This document shows, one piece after another, positions 7,416-14,523 of a DNA stretch of 36,868 nt. The number at the start of each line of letters is the position of its first letter. Within the stretch, counting starts at the first letter, position 1. Source of the DNA: Candidatus Omnitrophota bacterium (GTDB lineage Bacteria; Omnitrophota; Gorgyraeia; Aquiviventales; Aquiviventaceae); contig JACQHR010000034.1 in NCBI GenBank assembly GCA_016198905.1, forward strand, positions 1-36,868, given 5' to 3'. The notes under the pieces are model-generated. The model made no database searches, was not told where the DNA came from, and saw only the letters and a list, made by a program, of their open reading frames with translations. The position numbers and the translations under genes were made by a program.

Positions 7416-8726
7416 ATGATGAAGCGGTGGGTCAGTGGTGTGTGGGTGATGAGTTGGGCGCTCTGTGTCACGAGCATCGCCGGCGCCGATGAGACATCAA
7501 TAGCGTCTGACAAGGCCGAGCTGCAAGTCCTGAAGGCTCGGTTGGAGAAGCTCGAACAGAAAGTGGCTGATCAGGAAGCGACGTCCAGCGGGGCCACGCC
7601 AGGCAACGCGGTGCTCCAGATGCCCGGCGGATTACATGGCGTCCAGATGAGCGGATTCGTCGACGTCTCCGGGCACTATAACTTCAATGCGCCGCAATCA
7701 TCGAGCACGACCCGCCTGAACACCCTGCGCGTCTTTGATACGCAAGCCAACAGCGTCATGGTCAACAACGCCGAGCTTGTGCTCGAGAAACCCGTGTCAA
7801 GCGACTCCCCGCTTGGATTCAAGACGGCGCTCATGTTTGGCACGGATGCCGAAGTGGTGGGTGCCGTGACGACCGGGTTGGGTCTTGGAACCGATGAGCT
7901 GGACGTGAAAGACGCCTACGTGGACTACCTCGTGCCCCTCGGCGAAGGGCTGGACGTCAAGCTCGGGAAGTTTGCGACGATGCACGGCGCGGAAGTGATC
8001 GAGTCGAAGGACAACTGGAACGTGACGCGCTCCTTCCTCTTCGGGTTCGCCATTCCCTTTACGCACACCGGCGTGCGGATGACGTATCCGCTGGCGAGCT
8101 GGTTGAGCGCGACGCTCGGCGTGGACAATGGCTGGGATGTGGTGGATGACAATAACCAAGGCAAGACCATCGAGACATCCGTCACCATCACGCCGGTGTC
8201 GAACGGGTCGCTGACGGTGAACTATATGGGAGGCCCGGAGCAGACGAATAGCAACAGCAACCAGCGCAACCTAATCGATATCGTCGCCAGCTATCAGCCG
8301 ATCGATCCGTTGCAACTCAAATTGAACTTTGATTATGGAACGGAACAAAAAGGCGTCCTCCTTAGTCGTGACAACGCGAGCTGGGTCGGCCTGGCCGGCT
8401 ACGCGCGGTACGCGATCAACGATTGGTGGGCGCTCGCGTCGCGGCTTGAATGGTTCCATGATGCGGATGGGGTGCGCACGGCGTTTAACCCCGCTGCCGT
8501 AGGCACCAACGCCCTCAATGGGGTCACCGGCACCGATCTGAACCTGTGGGAGATCACGCTCACCAACGAGTTCAAATTGAACAAGCACTTGATTGGCCGG
8601 CTGGAGTACCGCCATGACCAGGCCAGCGAGTGGGTCTTCGCCCGGGGCGATATTGGGCAAGACGCGTTGGTGGGTCGACGACCGTATCAGGACACGGTTT
8701 CCGTAGAGTTCATCGCGCCGTTCTGA
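7416..8726 (+). CDS. Outer-membrane beta-barrel porin
   Basis: A 436-residue exported protein. ATG 7416 follows AAGGAGG at a six-base distance; an in-frame GTG at 7383 has no such site. The signal peptide is MMKRWVSGVWVMSWALCVTSIAGA. Next comes a short coiled coil (LKARLEKLEQKVADQE), as in trimeric porins that attach to peptidoglycan. The remainder alternates polar and hydrophobic residues with many aromatic and glycine positions (GFKTALMFGTD, LKLNFDYGTEQ) and ends EFIAPF with a terminal Phe, as expected for BAM recognition. It resembles the OmpL-like beta-barrel porin-2 group. The gene directly precedes amt, so it may pass ammonium or small nitrogen compounds. The PHO-box-like promoter would also suit an anion or phosphate channel; the sequence does not decide. 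Confidence 0.75.
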   Translation: MMKRWVSGVWVMSWALCVTSIAGADETSIASDKAELQVLKARLEKLEQKVADQEATSSGATPGNAVLQMPGGLHGVQMSGFVDVSGHYNFNAPQSSSTTRLNTLRVFDTQANSVMVNNAELVLEKPVSSDSPLGFKTALMFGTDAEVVGAVTTGLGLGTDELDVKDAYVDYLVPLGEGLDVKLGKFATMHGAEVIESKDNWNVTRSFLFGFAIPFTHTGVRMTYPLASWLSATLGVDNGWDVVDDNNQGKTIETSVTITPVSNGSLTVNYMGGPEQTNSNSNQRNLIDIVASYQPIDPLQLKLNFDYGTEQKGVLLSRDNASWVGLAGYARYAINDWWALASRLEWFHDADGVRTAFNPAAVGTNALNGVTGTDLNLWEITLTNEFKLNKHLIGRLEYRHDQASEWVFARGDIGQDALVGRRPYQDTVSVEFIAPF

Positions 8727-8744
8727 TTGAGATGGAGATCACTT

Positions 8745-8858
8745 GCGGCCGCGCTCCAACCCCGCTCCCGAGTCGGCCCCCGACCTGTCCTCAGCAGGTC
8801 GCACGTGGAGCGCGGTCCGCAAGCTCGTCGCAACGGTTGTGTACGAAACACCGTACAC
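8745..8858. repeat. Nested inverted repeats between porin and amt
   Basis: The outer arms GCGGCCGCGCTCCA (8745-8758) and TGGAGCGCGGTCCGC (8806-8820) pair almost perfectly. Inside them CGACCTG/CAGGTCG (8781-8787, 8795-8801) forms a perfect hairpin. A third hairpin, GTGTACG-AAACAC-CGTACAC, lies at 8839-8858. No T-run follows, so this is more likely a leader structure or processing site separating porin and amt expression than a standard terminator. No strong promoter is visible here. Confidence 0.5.
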
Positions 8859-8887
8859 GCATGACAAGGACAAGGAGGACCATCACA

Positions 8888-8917
8888 ATGAAACGAAGGA
8901 GGGGCAATGGATCCTAA
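8888..8917 (+). CDS. Possible nine-residue leader peptide overlapping the amt start
   Basis: ATG at 8888 follows AAGGAGG at a plausible distance and encodes MKRRRGNGS, ending at TAA 8915-8917. It overlaps the amt start (8907) in another frame, and its own codons contain the amt Shine-Dalgarno GGAGG. Translation of the leader would pass over the amt ribosome site, so it could couple or modulate amt translation. The call rests only on a good ribosome site and the overlap. Confidence 0.3.
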   Translation: MKRRRGNGS

Positions 8918-10238
8918 AGTAGTCGCCGACACGCTGTGGGTGCTGATTACAGCGATGCTCGTCTTTTTTATGAACTTGGGGTTTGCGTGCGTCGAAACCG
9001 GATTTTGTCGGGTGAAGAACTCGACGAATATCCTGTCGAAGAACTTCATCGTGTTTGCCTGTTCGACGATCGCGTTCTGGGTGCTCGGCTGGGGGTTGAT
9101 GTTCGGCAACGGCAACGGGTTCATGGGATTGGAGGGGCTGCTGCTGTTGGGCGGCGCCGACAACAGCCCGGCGATGGGTGAAGCCTACAAAGGGGCTTAC
9201 GCCGCGCTCAACTGGACCGGCGTGCCGATGCTGGCCAAGTTCTTCTTCCAGCTGGTCTTCGCAGGCACGGCCGCGACGATCGTCTCAGGCGCGGTGGCGG
9301 AGCGCATCAAGTACTTCTCCTTCATCGTGTTCAGCTTCATCATCGTCGGGATCATCTACCCCATCGTGGGCCACTGGATATGGGGTGGCGGATGGCTGGC
9401 CTTGAAAGGCTTCCTGGATTTTGCCGGTTCGACGCAGGTGCACTCGATCGGCGGGTGGGCAGCACTCGCCGGCGTGATTGCGTTAGGGCCGCGCTATGGG
9501 AAGTACAACAAAGACGGCTCGGTCAACCCGATTCCAGGGCACAATCTTGCATTGGGGCTCATCGGGTGTTTTATTCTCTGGCTCGGATGGTTCGGGTTTA
9601 ACCCAGGCTCGACCATGGCGGCCGATCCTGAGGCCATCTCCCGCATCTGCATTACCACCAATACCGCAGCCGCGGCAGCGATGCTCTCCGCGACCATCAT
9701 CTCCACCATGCTCTTGGGCAAGCCGGACTTAGGGATGACGATCAACGGGTGTCTGGCCGGGTTGGTCGCCATCACCGCGCCCTGTGCGTTTGTCAGCGTC
9801 ACGAGTTCGTTCATCATCGGTCTGATCGCCGGCGCGCTGGTGGTGCTGGCGGTGATCGGGTTCGACAAAGTTCACATCGATGATCCGGTCGGCGCGCTGG
9901 CGGTGCATCTGTGCAACGGCGTGTTTGGCACGATCTGCGTGGGCCTCTTTGCCGAATCGCAGTGGACACCGGGCCAAGCCTCCGGCCTGCTCTTCGGGGG
10001 CGGGTTGAAGCTGCTGAGCATTCAGCTCACAGGGGTCGTGACCGTCGGGCTGTTCGTGTTCATCGCCTCCTTCATTGTCTGGCAGTTGCTCAAGGTCACC
10101 ATGGGAATTCGTGTGAGCGTCCAAGAGGAGATCGAAGGGTTGGATATCGGAGAACACGGGCAGACGACGTATCCGGAGTTTGTAACGCGCAAGCCTGCGT
10201 ACTCCTACGTGAGTATCGCTGAGCGGATTGCAGAGTGA
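8907..10238 (+). CDS. amt: Ammonium transporter Amt
   Basis: A 443-residue polytopic membrane protein of the Amt/MEP/Rh family that conducts ammonium across the inner membrane. The N-terminus LVFFMNLGFACVETGFCRVKN is characteristic. The twin pore histidines are His179 in VHSIGGWAAL and His334 in VHLCNGVFGTICVG, and the DFAG segment preceding the first is conserved. Eleven or so hydrophobic helices are evident. GGAGG lies five bases before ATG 8907. The PII gene begins eight bases after its stop, the classic amtB-glnK pairing, in which PII blocks the transporter when nitrogen is plentiful. The cytoplasmic C-terminus (VSVQEEIEGLDIGEHGQTTYPEF) is intact. Confidence 0.95.
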   Translation: MDPKVVADTLWVLITAMLVFFMNLGFACVETGFCRVKNSTNILSKNFIVFACSTIAFWVLGWGLMFGNGNGFMGLEGLLLLGGADNSPAMGEAYKGAYAALNWTGVPMLAKFFFQLVFAGTAATIVSGAVAERIKYFSFIVFSFIIVGIIYPIVGHWIWGGGWLALKGFLDFAGSTQVHSIGGWAALAGVIALGPRYGKYNKDGSVNPIPGHNLALGLIGCFILWLGWFGFNPGSTMAADPEAISRICITTNTAAAAAMLSATIISTMLLGKPDLGMTINGCLAGLVAITAPCAFVSVTSSFIIGLIAGALVVLAVIGFDKVHIDDPVGALAVHLCNGVFGTICVGLFAESQWTPGQASGLLFGGGLKLLSIQLTGVVTVGLFVFIASFIVWQLLKVTMGIRVSVQEEIEGLDIGEHGQTTYPEFVTRKPAYSYVSIAERIAE

Positions 10239-10245
10239 GGATCCC

Positions 10246-10584
10246 ATGAAAAAAATCGAAGCGATCGTGCGGCCAGAGAAAGTTGACGACGTCCGCAAAG
10301 CCATGGATAAAGCCGGCTACCCGGGCGTGACGATCACCGAGGTCGAGGGGCATGGCAAGCAAAAGGGCGTGACGCGGCAATGGCGCGGAGAGTCCTACAA
10401 GGTGGACCTGCTGCCCAAAGTGAAACTCGAGATCGTCGTTGGGGATAAAGATGCGGATCGGATTGTGAGTGCGATCTCCGCTGCGGCGAAAACCGGTGCG
10501 GTGGGAGACGGCAAGATCTTCCTCTCCGAGATCAAAGACGTGGTGCGTATTCGGACCAGTGAGCGGGGCGAAGACGCCCTCTAG
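10246..10584 (+). CDS. glnK: Nitrogen regulatory PII protein (GlnB/GlnK type)
   Basis: A 112-residue cytoplasmic trimeric signal protein that senses ATP/ADP and 2-oxoglutarate. It begins MKKIEAIVRPEKVDDVR; the T-loop region RGESYKVDLLPKVKLEI keeps the modifiable tyrosine, and the C-terminal signature TGAVGDGKIFLSEI binds nucleotide. Length is standard for the family. It starts eight bases after amt, with GAGTGAGG upstream, so it is co-transcribed and most likely regulates Amt. That linkage favours the name glnK over glnB, but sequence alone does not separate the two. The neighbouring glnA and its adenylylation-type tyrosine are further likely targets of PII control. Confidence 0.93.
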   Translation: MKKIEAIVRPEKVDDVRKAMDKAGYPGVTITEVEGHGKQKGVTRQWRGESYKVDLLPKVKLEIVVGDKDADRIVSAISAAAKTGAVGDGKIFLSEIKDVVRIRTSERGEDAL

Positions 10585-10606
10585 TGTGAACCATTGAAAT
10601 TACAAA

Positions 10607-10634
10607 TTGACCCACTGAGCGCGGGTGATATACT
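10607..10634 (+). promoter_or_regulatory. Sigma-70-type promoter for glnA
   Basis: TTGACC (10607-10612) and TATACT (10629-10634) are separated by 16 bases. The predicted leader runs about 100 bases to the glnA ATG and contains a perfect 6-bp hairpin, GTTGAG/CTCAAC, before the Shine-Dalgarno AAGGAGG. This gives glnA its own promoter separate from amt-PII. I see no sigma-54 box here. Confidence 0.6.
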
Positions 10635-10741
10635 GGGACCTTCGTCCTTCCCGGGGACGAGTTGCCTATCCCGGCAGCGTTGAGCCGGTAAGGCCCTCAA
10701 CCCAGTACCCTGGACACACCAACCACAAGGAGGTTGTCTCT

Positions 10742-12262
10742 ATGGCACGAGCTGGAGTCACACAGACGCGGCGAGCGTCTACGCGAACGGCAAGTCCGCA
10801 GGGTAGTTCCAATAATTCCAAGTTGACTGCGCCCATCACGCAGGACGCCGTCGACAAGGTGTGGCAGCTCATCAAGAAAAACAACATTACGGTTGTGGAC
10901 ATCAAGTTCAACGATTTGCCAGGGCTGTGGCAGCACTTCTCCATCCCGGTTGAAGAGCTAGGATCGAATGCCAAGGAAGGCGTGTGGATCGACGGGATCG
11001 GCTTCGACGGCTCCTCGATCCGCGGGTTCCAGAAGATCCAAGAATCCGACATGAACCTCTTCCCGGATCCGGCGACGGCCGTCCTCGATCCGGTCTGCGC
11101 CACGCCGACCCTGAGCCTGGTCTGTGACATCTACGATCCGCTCACCGGCCACCCGTACAGCCGCGACCCTCGGTTCATCGCAAAAAAAGCTGAAAACTAC
11201 CTCAAGAAAACCGGCATCGGAGATGTGAGTTATTGGGGCCCTGAACCGGAGTTCTTCATCTTCGATGATATCCGCTTCGACTCGACCGAGAACTCCAGCT
11301 ACTACTACGTGGACTCCGTCGAGGGGGAGTGGAACTCTGGGAAAGATGAGAAGCCGAACCTCGGCTACAAGCCCCGCTTCAAGGAAGGCTACTTTCCGGT
11401 GCCGCCGCACGATGCGCTGCAGGACATCCGCAGCGAGATCATGAACAGGGCCCGCGCGGCCGGCGTGCCGGTCGAGAAGCACCATCACGAGGTCGCCACG
11501 GCCGGGCAGTGCGAAATCGACATGCGCTACGCCCCCCTGACCAAGATGGCGGACCACCTCATGATGCTCAAGTACGTCATCAAGAATGTCGCCAAGCAGC
11601 ACAACAAAGTCGCGACGTACATGCCCAAACCGCTCTTCGGCGACAACGGTTCGGGGATGCACACGCATCAGAGCATCGCGAAGCAAGGCGCCAATCTCTT
11701 CTACGACAAGAACGGCTACGCGCTCATTAGCCAGATGTGCAAGTGGTACATCGGCGGGCTGATCAAGCACGCGCCGTCGATCCTCGCCTTCGCGGCTCCG
11801 ACGACCAACTCGTACAAGCGGTTGGTCCCAGGCTACGAAGCGCCCGTGAACCTGGCCTACTCCGCGCGCAACCGCTCGGCAATCTGCCGCATTCCGGTGT
11901 ACGTCTCGTACCCGAAGAGCAAGCGGGTGGAGTTCCGCGCACCGGATCCTACCTGCAACCCGTACATCACGTTTGCCGCGATGCTCATGGCGGGCTTGGA
12001 TGGGATTCAGAACCGGATCGACCCAGGCAATCCGGTGGATGAGAACATCTACGAGATGGAAGCGCACAAGGCGCCCAAGCAAGTGCCCGGCTCCTTGAGC
12101 GAATCGCTCGATGCGCTCGAAAAGGACCACGCGTATCTGCTGAAGGGCGACGTCTTCACGAAGGACGTCATCGACGTGTGGCTCGAGTACAAGCGGCAGG
12201 AGATCGACAAGGTCCGCCTGCGCCCGCATCCGTACGAGTTCTACCTGTATTTTGACGCATAG
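10742..12262 (+). CDS. glnA: Glutamine synthetase type I (GSI-beta-like)
   Basis: Makes glutamine from glutamate, ammonium and ATP. The protein has 506 residues, about 35 longer than usual because of a Ser/Thr/Arg-rich N-terminal tail. ATG 10742 is chosen over an earlier GTG because AAGGAGG precedes it. Family signatures are present: FDGSSIRGF, the metal site [36 protein letters not shown], and the substrate region [15 protein letters not shown]. The 25-residue insertion typical of GSI-beta is visible, and Tyr437 in ENIYEM sits where the adenylylated tyrosine normally lies, so covalent control is possible. The gene follows amt-PII and is preceded by its own promoter and followed by a terminator. 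Confidence 0.95.
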   Translation: MARAGVTQTRRASTRTASPQGSSNNSKLTAPITQDAVDKVWQLIKKNNITVVDIKFNDLPGLWQHFSIPVEELGSNAKEGVWIDGIGFDGSSIRGFQKIQESDMNLFPDPATAVLDPVCATPTLSLVCDIYDPLTGHPYSRDPRFIAKKAENYLKKTGIGDVSYWGPEPEFFIFDDIRFDSTENSSYYYVDSVEGEWNSGKDEKPNLGYKPRFKEGYFPVPPHDALQDIRSEIMNRARAAGVPVEKHHHEVATAGQCEIDMRYAPLTKMADHLMMLKYVIKNVAKQHNKVATYMPKPLFGDNGSGMHTHQSIAKQGANLFYDKNGYALISQMCKWYIGGLIKHAPSILAFAAPTTNSYKRLVPGYEAPVNLAYSARNRSAICRIPVYVSYPKSKRVEFRAPDPTCNPYITFAAMLMAGLDGIQNRIDPGNPVDENIYEMEAHKAPKQVPGSLSESLDALEKDHAYLLKGDVFTKDVIDVWLEYKRQEIDKVRLRPHPYEFYLYFDA

Positions 12263-12281
12263 ATTCTCGTGCGCCCTTAAC

Positions 12282-12350
12282 GGGGTCTGACTCCTGAGTT
12301 GAGGATACGGGGCGGCAACGCCCCGTCTTCCTTTGGAGGGGTCTGACCCC
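12282..12350. repeat. Paired GGGGTCTGACYCC palindromes flanking a terminator
   Basis: GGGGTCTGACTCC (12282-12294) and GGGGTCTGACCCC (12338-12350) are direct copies of one palindromic word with one difference. They bracket the glnA terminator. Such short palindromes are commonly dispersed in genomes with RAYT-like transposases, so they are read as REP-like elements, not glnA regulatory sites. Confidence 0.45.
12307..12334 (+). terminator. Intrinsic terminator after glnA
   Basis: A perfect 8-bp stem, ACGGGGCG/CGCCCCGT, with a GCAA tetraloop is followed by CTTCCTTT. It starts 44 bases after the glnA stop and precedes the amidotransferase gene, so glnA probably ends its transcript here. Confidence 0.75.
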
Positions 12351-12357
12351 GACAGGA

Positions 12358-13149
12358 ATGAAGACCTTATTGGTTATCCAACATGTGCCGCATGAAGGGC
12401 TCGGCACGTTTGAGCCGGCGTTGACGCGCGCCGGCTGCTCACTCGTCACACTTCACAGCGACGATCCCAAGGCTCATTGGCCGAAGATCACCGATCTTGA
12501 TGGGCTCATCGTTATGGGCGGGCCGCAAGGGGTCAACGAGCAGGCGAAGTATCCCTATGTGAAGAAGGAAATCGCGCTCCTGCAGGACGCCCTCAAGGCG
12601 CAGCGTCCAATTCTCGGCGTATGTCTTGGCGCACAGCTGCTGGCAGCGGCCCTTGGGGCGAAAGTTACCAAGAACCCCCAGAAAGAAATCGGCTGGTATT
12701 CCCTCATGCGCGAACCCGGGGCCGAGGGCGACGCACTGTGGGAACCCTTCGGCCAGACCGAGACGGTGTTCCAATGGCATGGCGATGCGTTTGCATTACC
12801 AAAGGGAGCGGTGCGGTTGGCCAGCTCGCCGCTCTGCGCCCAGCAAGCGTTCCGCTATGGCACGAACGCCTACGGATTGCAGTTTCACGTCGAGGTAACT
12901 GACGCGATGATCCGCACGTGGATGCGAGCCAACAAGCAGGAGCTCGATGGACTCAAAGGCGTCATCGATCCTACGACGATTCGGCAGCAGACGCCGCAGC
13001 ACATCGATCGTCTGCGCGAGCTTTCCGCACACATCGCCGAGACATTCGCCCGGCTCGTCGTGAACGCGAGACCCGCTCCTCAACCGAACGCCGAACGCCG
13101 AACGCCGAACATCTCGTCGGAGGCCATCGCCCATGCCCGTCGCCGCTAA
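12358..13149 (+). CDS. Class I glutamine amidotransferase (GMP synthase-like domain protein)
   Basis: A 263-residue stand-alone GATase that would hydrolyse a glutamine or gamma-glutamyl amide bond. The nucleophile Cys89 lies in LGVCLGAQLLA, and the His-Glu pair is in YGLQFHVEV. WHGD and IVMGGPQGV match GMP synthase-like amidotransferases of the cytoplasm. The C-terminal tail contains the repeat-derived stretch PNAERRTPN, encoded by tandem CGAACGC words at about 13083-13110, and overlaps the next gene by 17 bases. There is only a weak ribosome site. It sits between two glutamine synthetase genes. A role in recycling glutamine or in splitting gamma-glutamyl compounds is possible; the acceptor partner is not evident. 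Confidence 0.8.
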   Translation: MKTLLVIQHVPHEGLGTFEPALTRAGCSLVTLHSDDPKAHWPKITDLDGLIVMGGPQGVNEQAKYPYVKKEIALLQDALKAQRPILGVCLGAQLLAAALGAKVTKNPQKEIGWYSLMREPGAEGDALWEPFGQTETVFQWHGDAFALPKGAVRLASSPLCAQQAFRYGTNAYGLQFHVEVTDAMIRTWMRANKQELDGLKGVIDPTTIRQQTPQHIDRLRELSAHIAETFARLVVNARPAPQPNAERRTPNISSEAIAHARRR

Positions 13150-14482
13150 ACGCGCGTTACGAAAAGACAAAGCCTACGTGCTCCGGTTGGCGAAAGAGCA
13201 CGACGTCCGATTCATCCGCCTCTGGTTTACCGACATCCTCGGGTTCTTGAAGAGCTTCGCCATCACGATCGACGAGCTCGAGAAAGCGCTCGAAGAAGGG
13301 ATGGGCTTCGACGGCTCCGCGATCGAAGGCTTTGCCCGCATCGATGAGTCGGACATGCTGGCGATCCCTGATCCGAACACCTTCTGCCTGCTGCCATGGC
13401 GCCCGAAGGAAAACGCCGTCGCGCGGATGTTCTGCGATGTGACCTATCCGGGGGGAAAACTCTTCGACGGTGATCCGCGGCAGGTGCTCAAGCGCAACCT
13501 CGCCCACGCCAGCAAGCTGGGCTTTACCTTCTATGTCGGGCCGGAGCTGGAGTTCTTCGTCTTCAAGAGCGCCGACGCTCCGGTGCCGATCGACGTGGGC
13601 GGCTATTTTGATCTGACCCCGCTCGATGCCGCCTCGGACTTGCGCCGCGACATCATCCTCGCGATGGAAGAGATGGGCATCGGGGTCGAATACTCTCATC
13701 ACGAAGCGGCTCCGTCGCAGCACGAAATCGATTTTCGCTACACCGATGCGCTCAGCATGGCCGACAACGTCATGACCTATCGGCTCGTCGTGAAGGAAAT
13801 CGCCTTGAAGCACGGGTACTATGCCAGCTTCATGCCCAAGCCGCTCGCCGATAAGAACGGCTCCGGGATGCACGTCAACATGTCGCTCTTTCGCGGGGAG
13901 CGCAACGCGTTCTTCGACGACAAAGACCGGCTGCACTTGTCGAAGACGGCGAAGCACTTCATGGCCGGGCTGCTCAAGCGCGCGCCGGAGATGACGTTGG
14001 TGCTGAACCAGTGGGTCAACTCCTACAAGCGGCTCGTGCCGGGCTTCGAAGCGCCTGTCTACGTGACGTGGGCGAAGCAGAATCGCTCGGACATGATCCG
14101 CATTCCGATGTACAAGCCGGGTAAGGAAGCCTCGACGCGTGTCGAGCTGCGTTCCCCGGATCCGGCGTGTAACCCGTACCTTGTCTTCAGTGTCATTCTT
14201 GCGGCTGGCCTTGAAGGCGTCGAGAAACAATTTCCGCTCCAACCGGCGACGGAAGAAAACGTCTATACGATCAGCGAGACCGAACGACTGCGCCGTGGCA
14301 TCGTGCATGTGCCGAGCAACCTCGGCAAGGCCATTGAGCTCGCTGAAGGCAGCCAGCTCCTCCGGCGGGCGCTGGGGGAGCACGTCTACGCGTCCTTCCT
14401 GAAAAACAAGAAGATCGAGTACGACCGGTTCTGCCGGATTCTGACCGACTACGAATTGAAAACCTACCTCCCGTTACTGTAG
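13133..14482 (+). CDS. Second glutamine synthetase family protein (GSI-alpha-like)
   Basis: A 449-residue glutamine synthetase homologue, shorter than the first and of a different class. It starts with RFIRLWFTDILGFLKSFAI and GMGFDGSAIEGFARIDESDM, close to the Bacillus/archaeal GSI-alpha pattern, and lacks the beta-type insertion. Metal and ATP motifs are kept: [55 protein letters not shown]. No obvious adenylylation loop is seen (ENVYTISETERLRRGIVHVP). GGAGG lies nine bases before ATG 13133, inside the amidotransferase gene. It could be a true glutamine synthetase or a gamma-glutamyl ligase for another amine; the adjacent amidotransferase and APC permease keep the second option open. Confidence 0.88.
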   Translation: MPVAAKRALRKDKAYVLRLAKEHDVRFIRLWFTDILGFLKSFAITIDELEKALEEGMGFDGSAIEGFARIDESDMLAIPDPNTFCLLPWRPKENAVARMFCDVTYPGGKLFDGDPRQVLKRNLAHASKLGFTFYVGPELEFFVFKSADAPVPIDVGGYFDLTPLDAASDLRRDIILAMEEMGIGVEYSHHEAAPSQHEIDFRYTDALSMADNVMTYRLVVKEIALKHGYYASFMPKPLADKNGSGMHVNMSLFRGERNAFFDDKDRLHLSKTAKHFMAGLLKRAPEMTLVLNQWVNSYKRLVPGFEAPVYVTWAKQNRSDMIRIPMYKPGKEASTRVELRSPDPACNPYLVFSVILAAGLEGVEKQFPLQPATEENVYTISETERLRRGIVHVPSNLGKAIELAEGSQLLRRALGEHVYASFLKNKKIEYDRFCRILTDYELKTYLPLL

Positions 14483-14523
14483 AATCCTCACAGCCTCGTA
14501 CGGATCCCTGAACGGGGCGACGC

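Noticed and set aside
10958-12229. Long minus-strand frame opposite glnA (also 13157-14383 and 5143-6228)
   Set aside because: These are shadows produced by the high GC content of the real plus-strand genes; they lack family features and ribosome sites.
13083-13110. Possible CRISPR or regulatory repeat of CGAACGC words
   Set aside because: The units are seven bases, contiguous and inside the 3' end of the amidotransferase gene; this is a simple tandem repeat.
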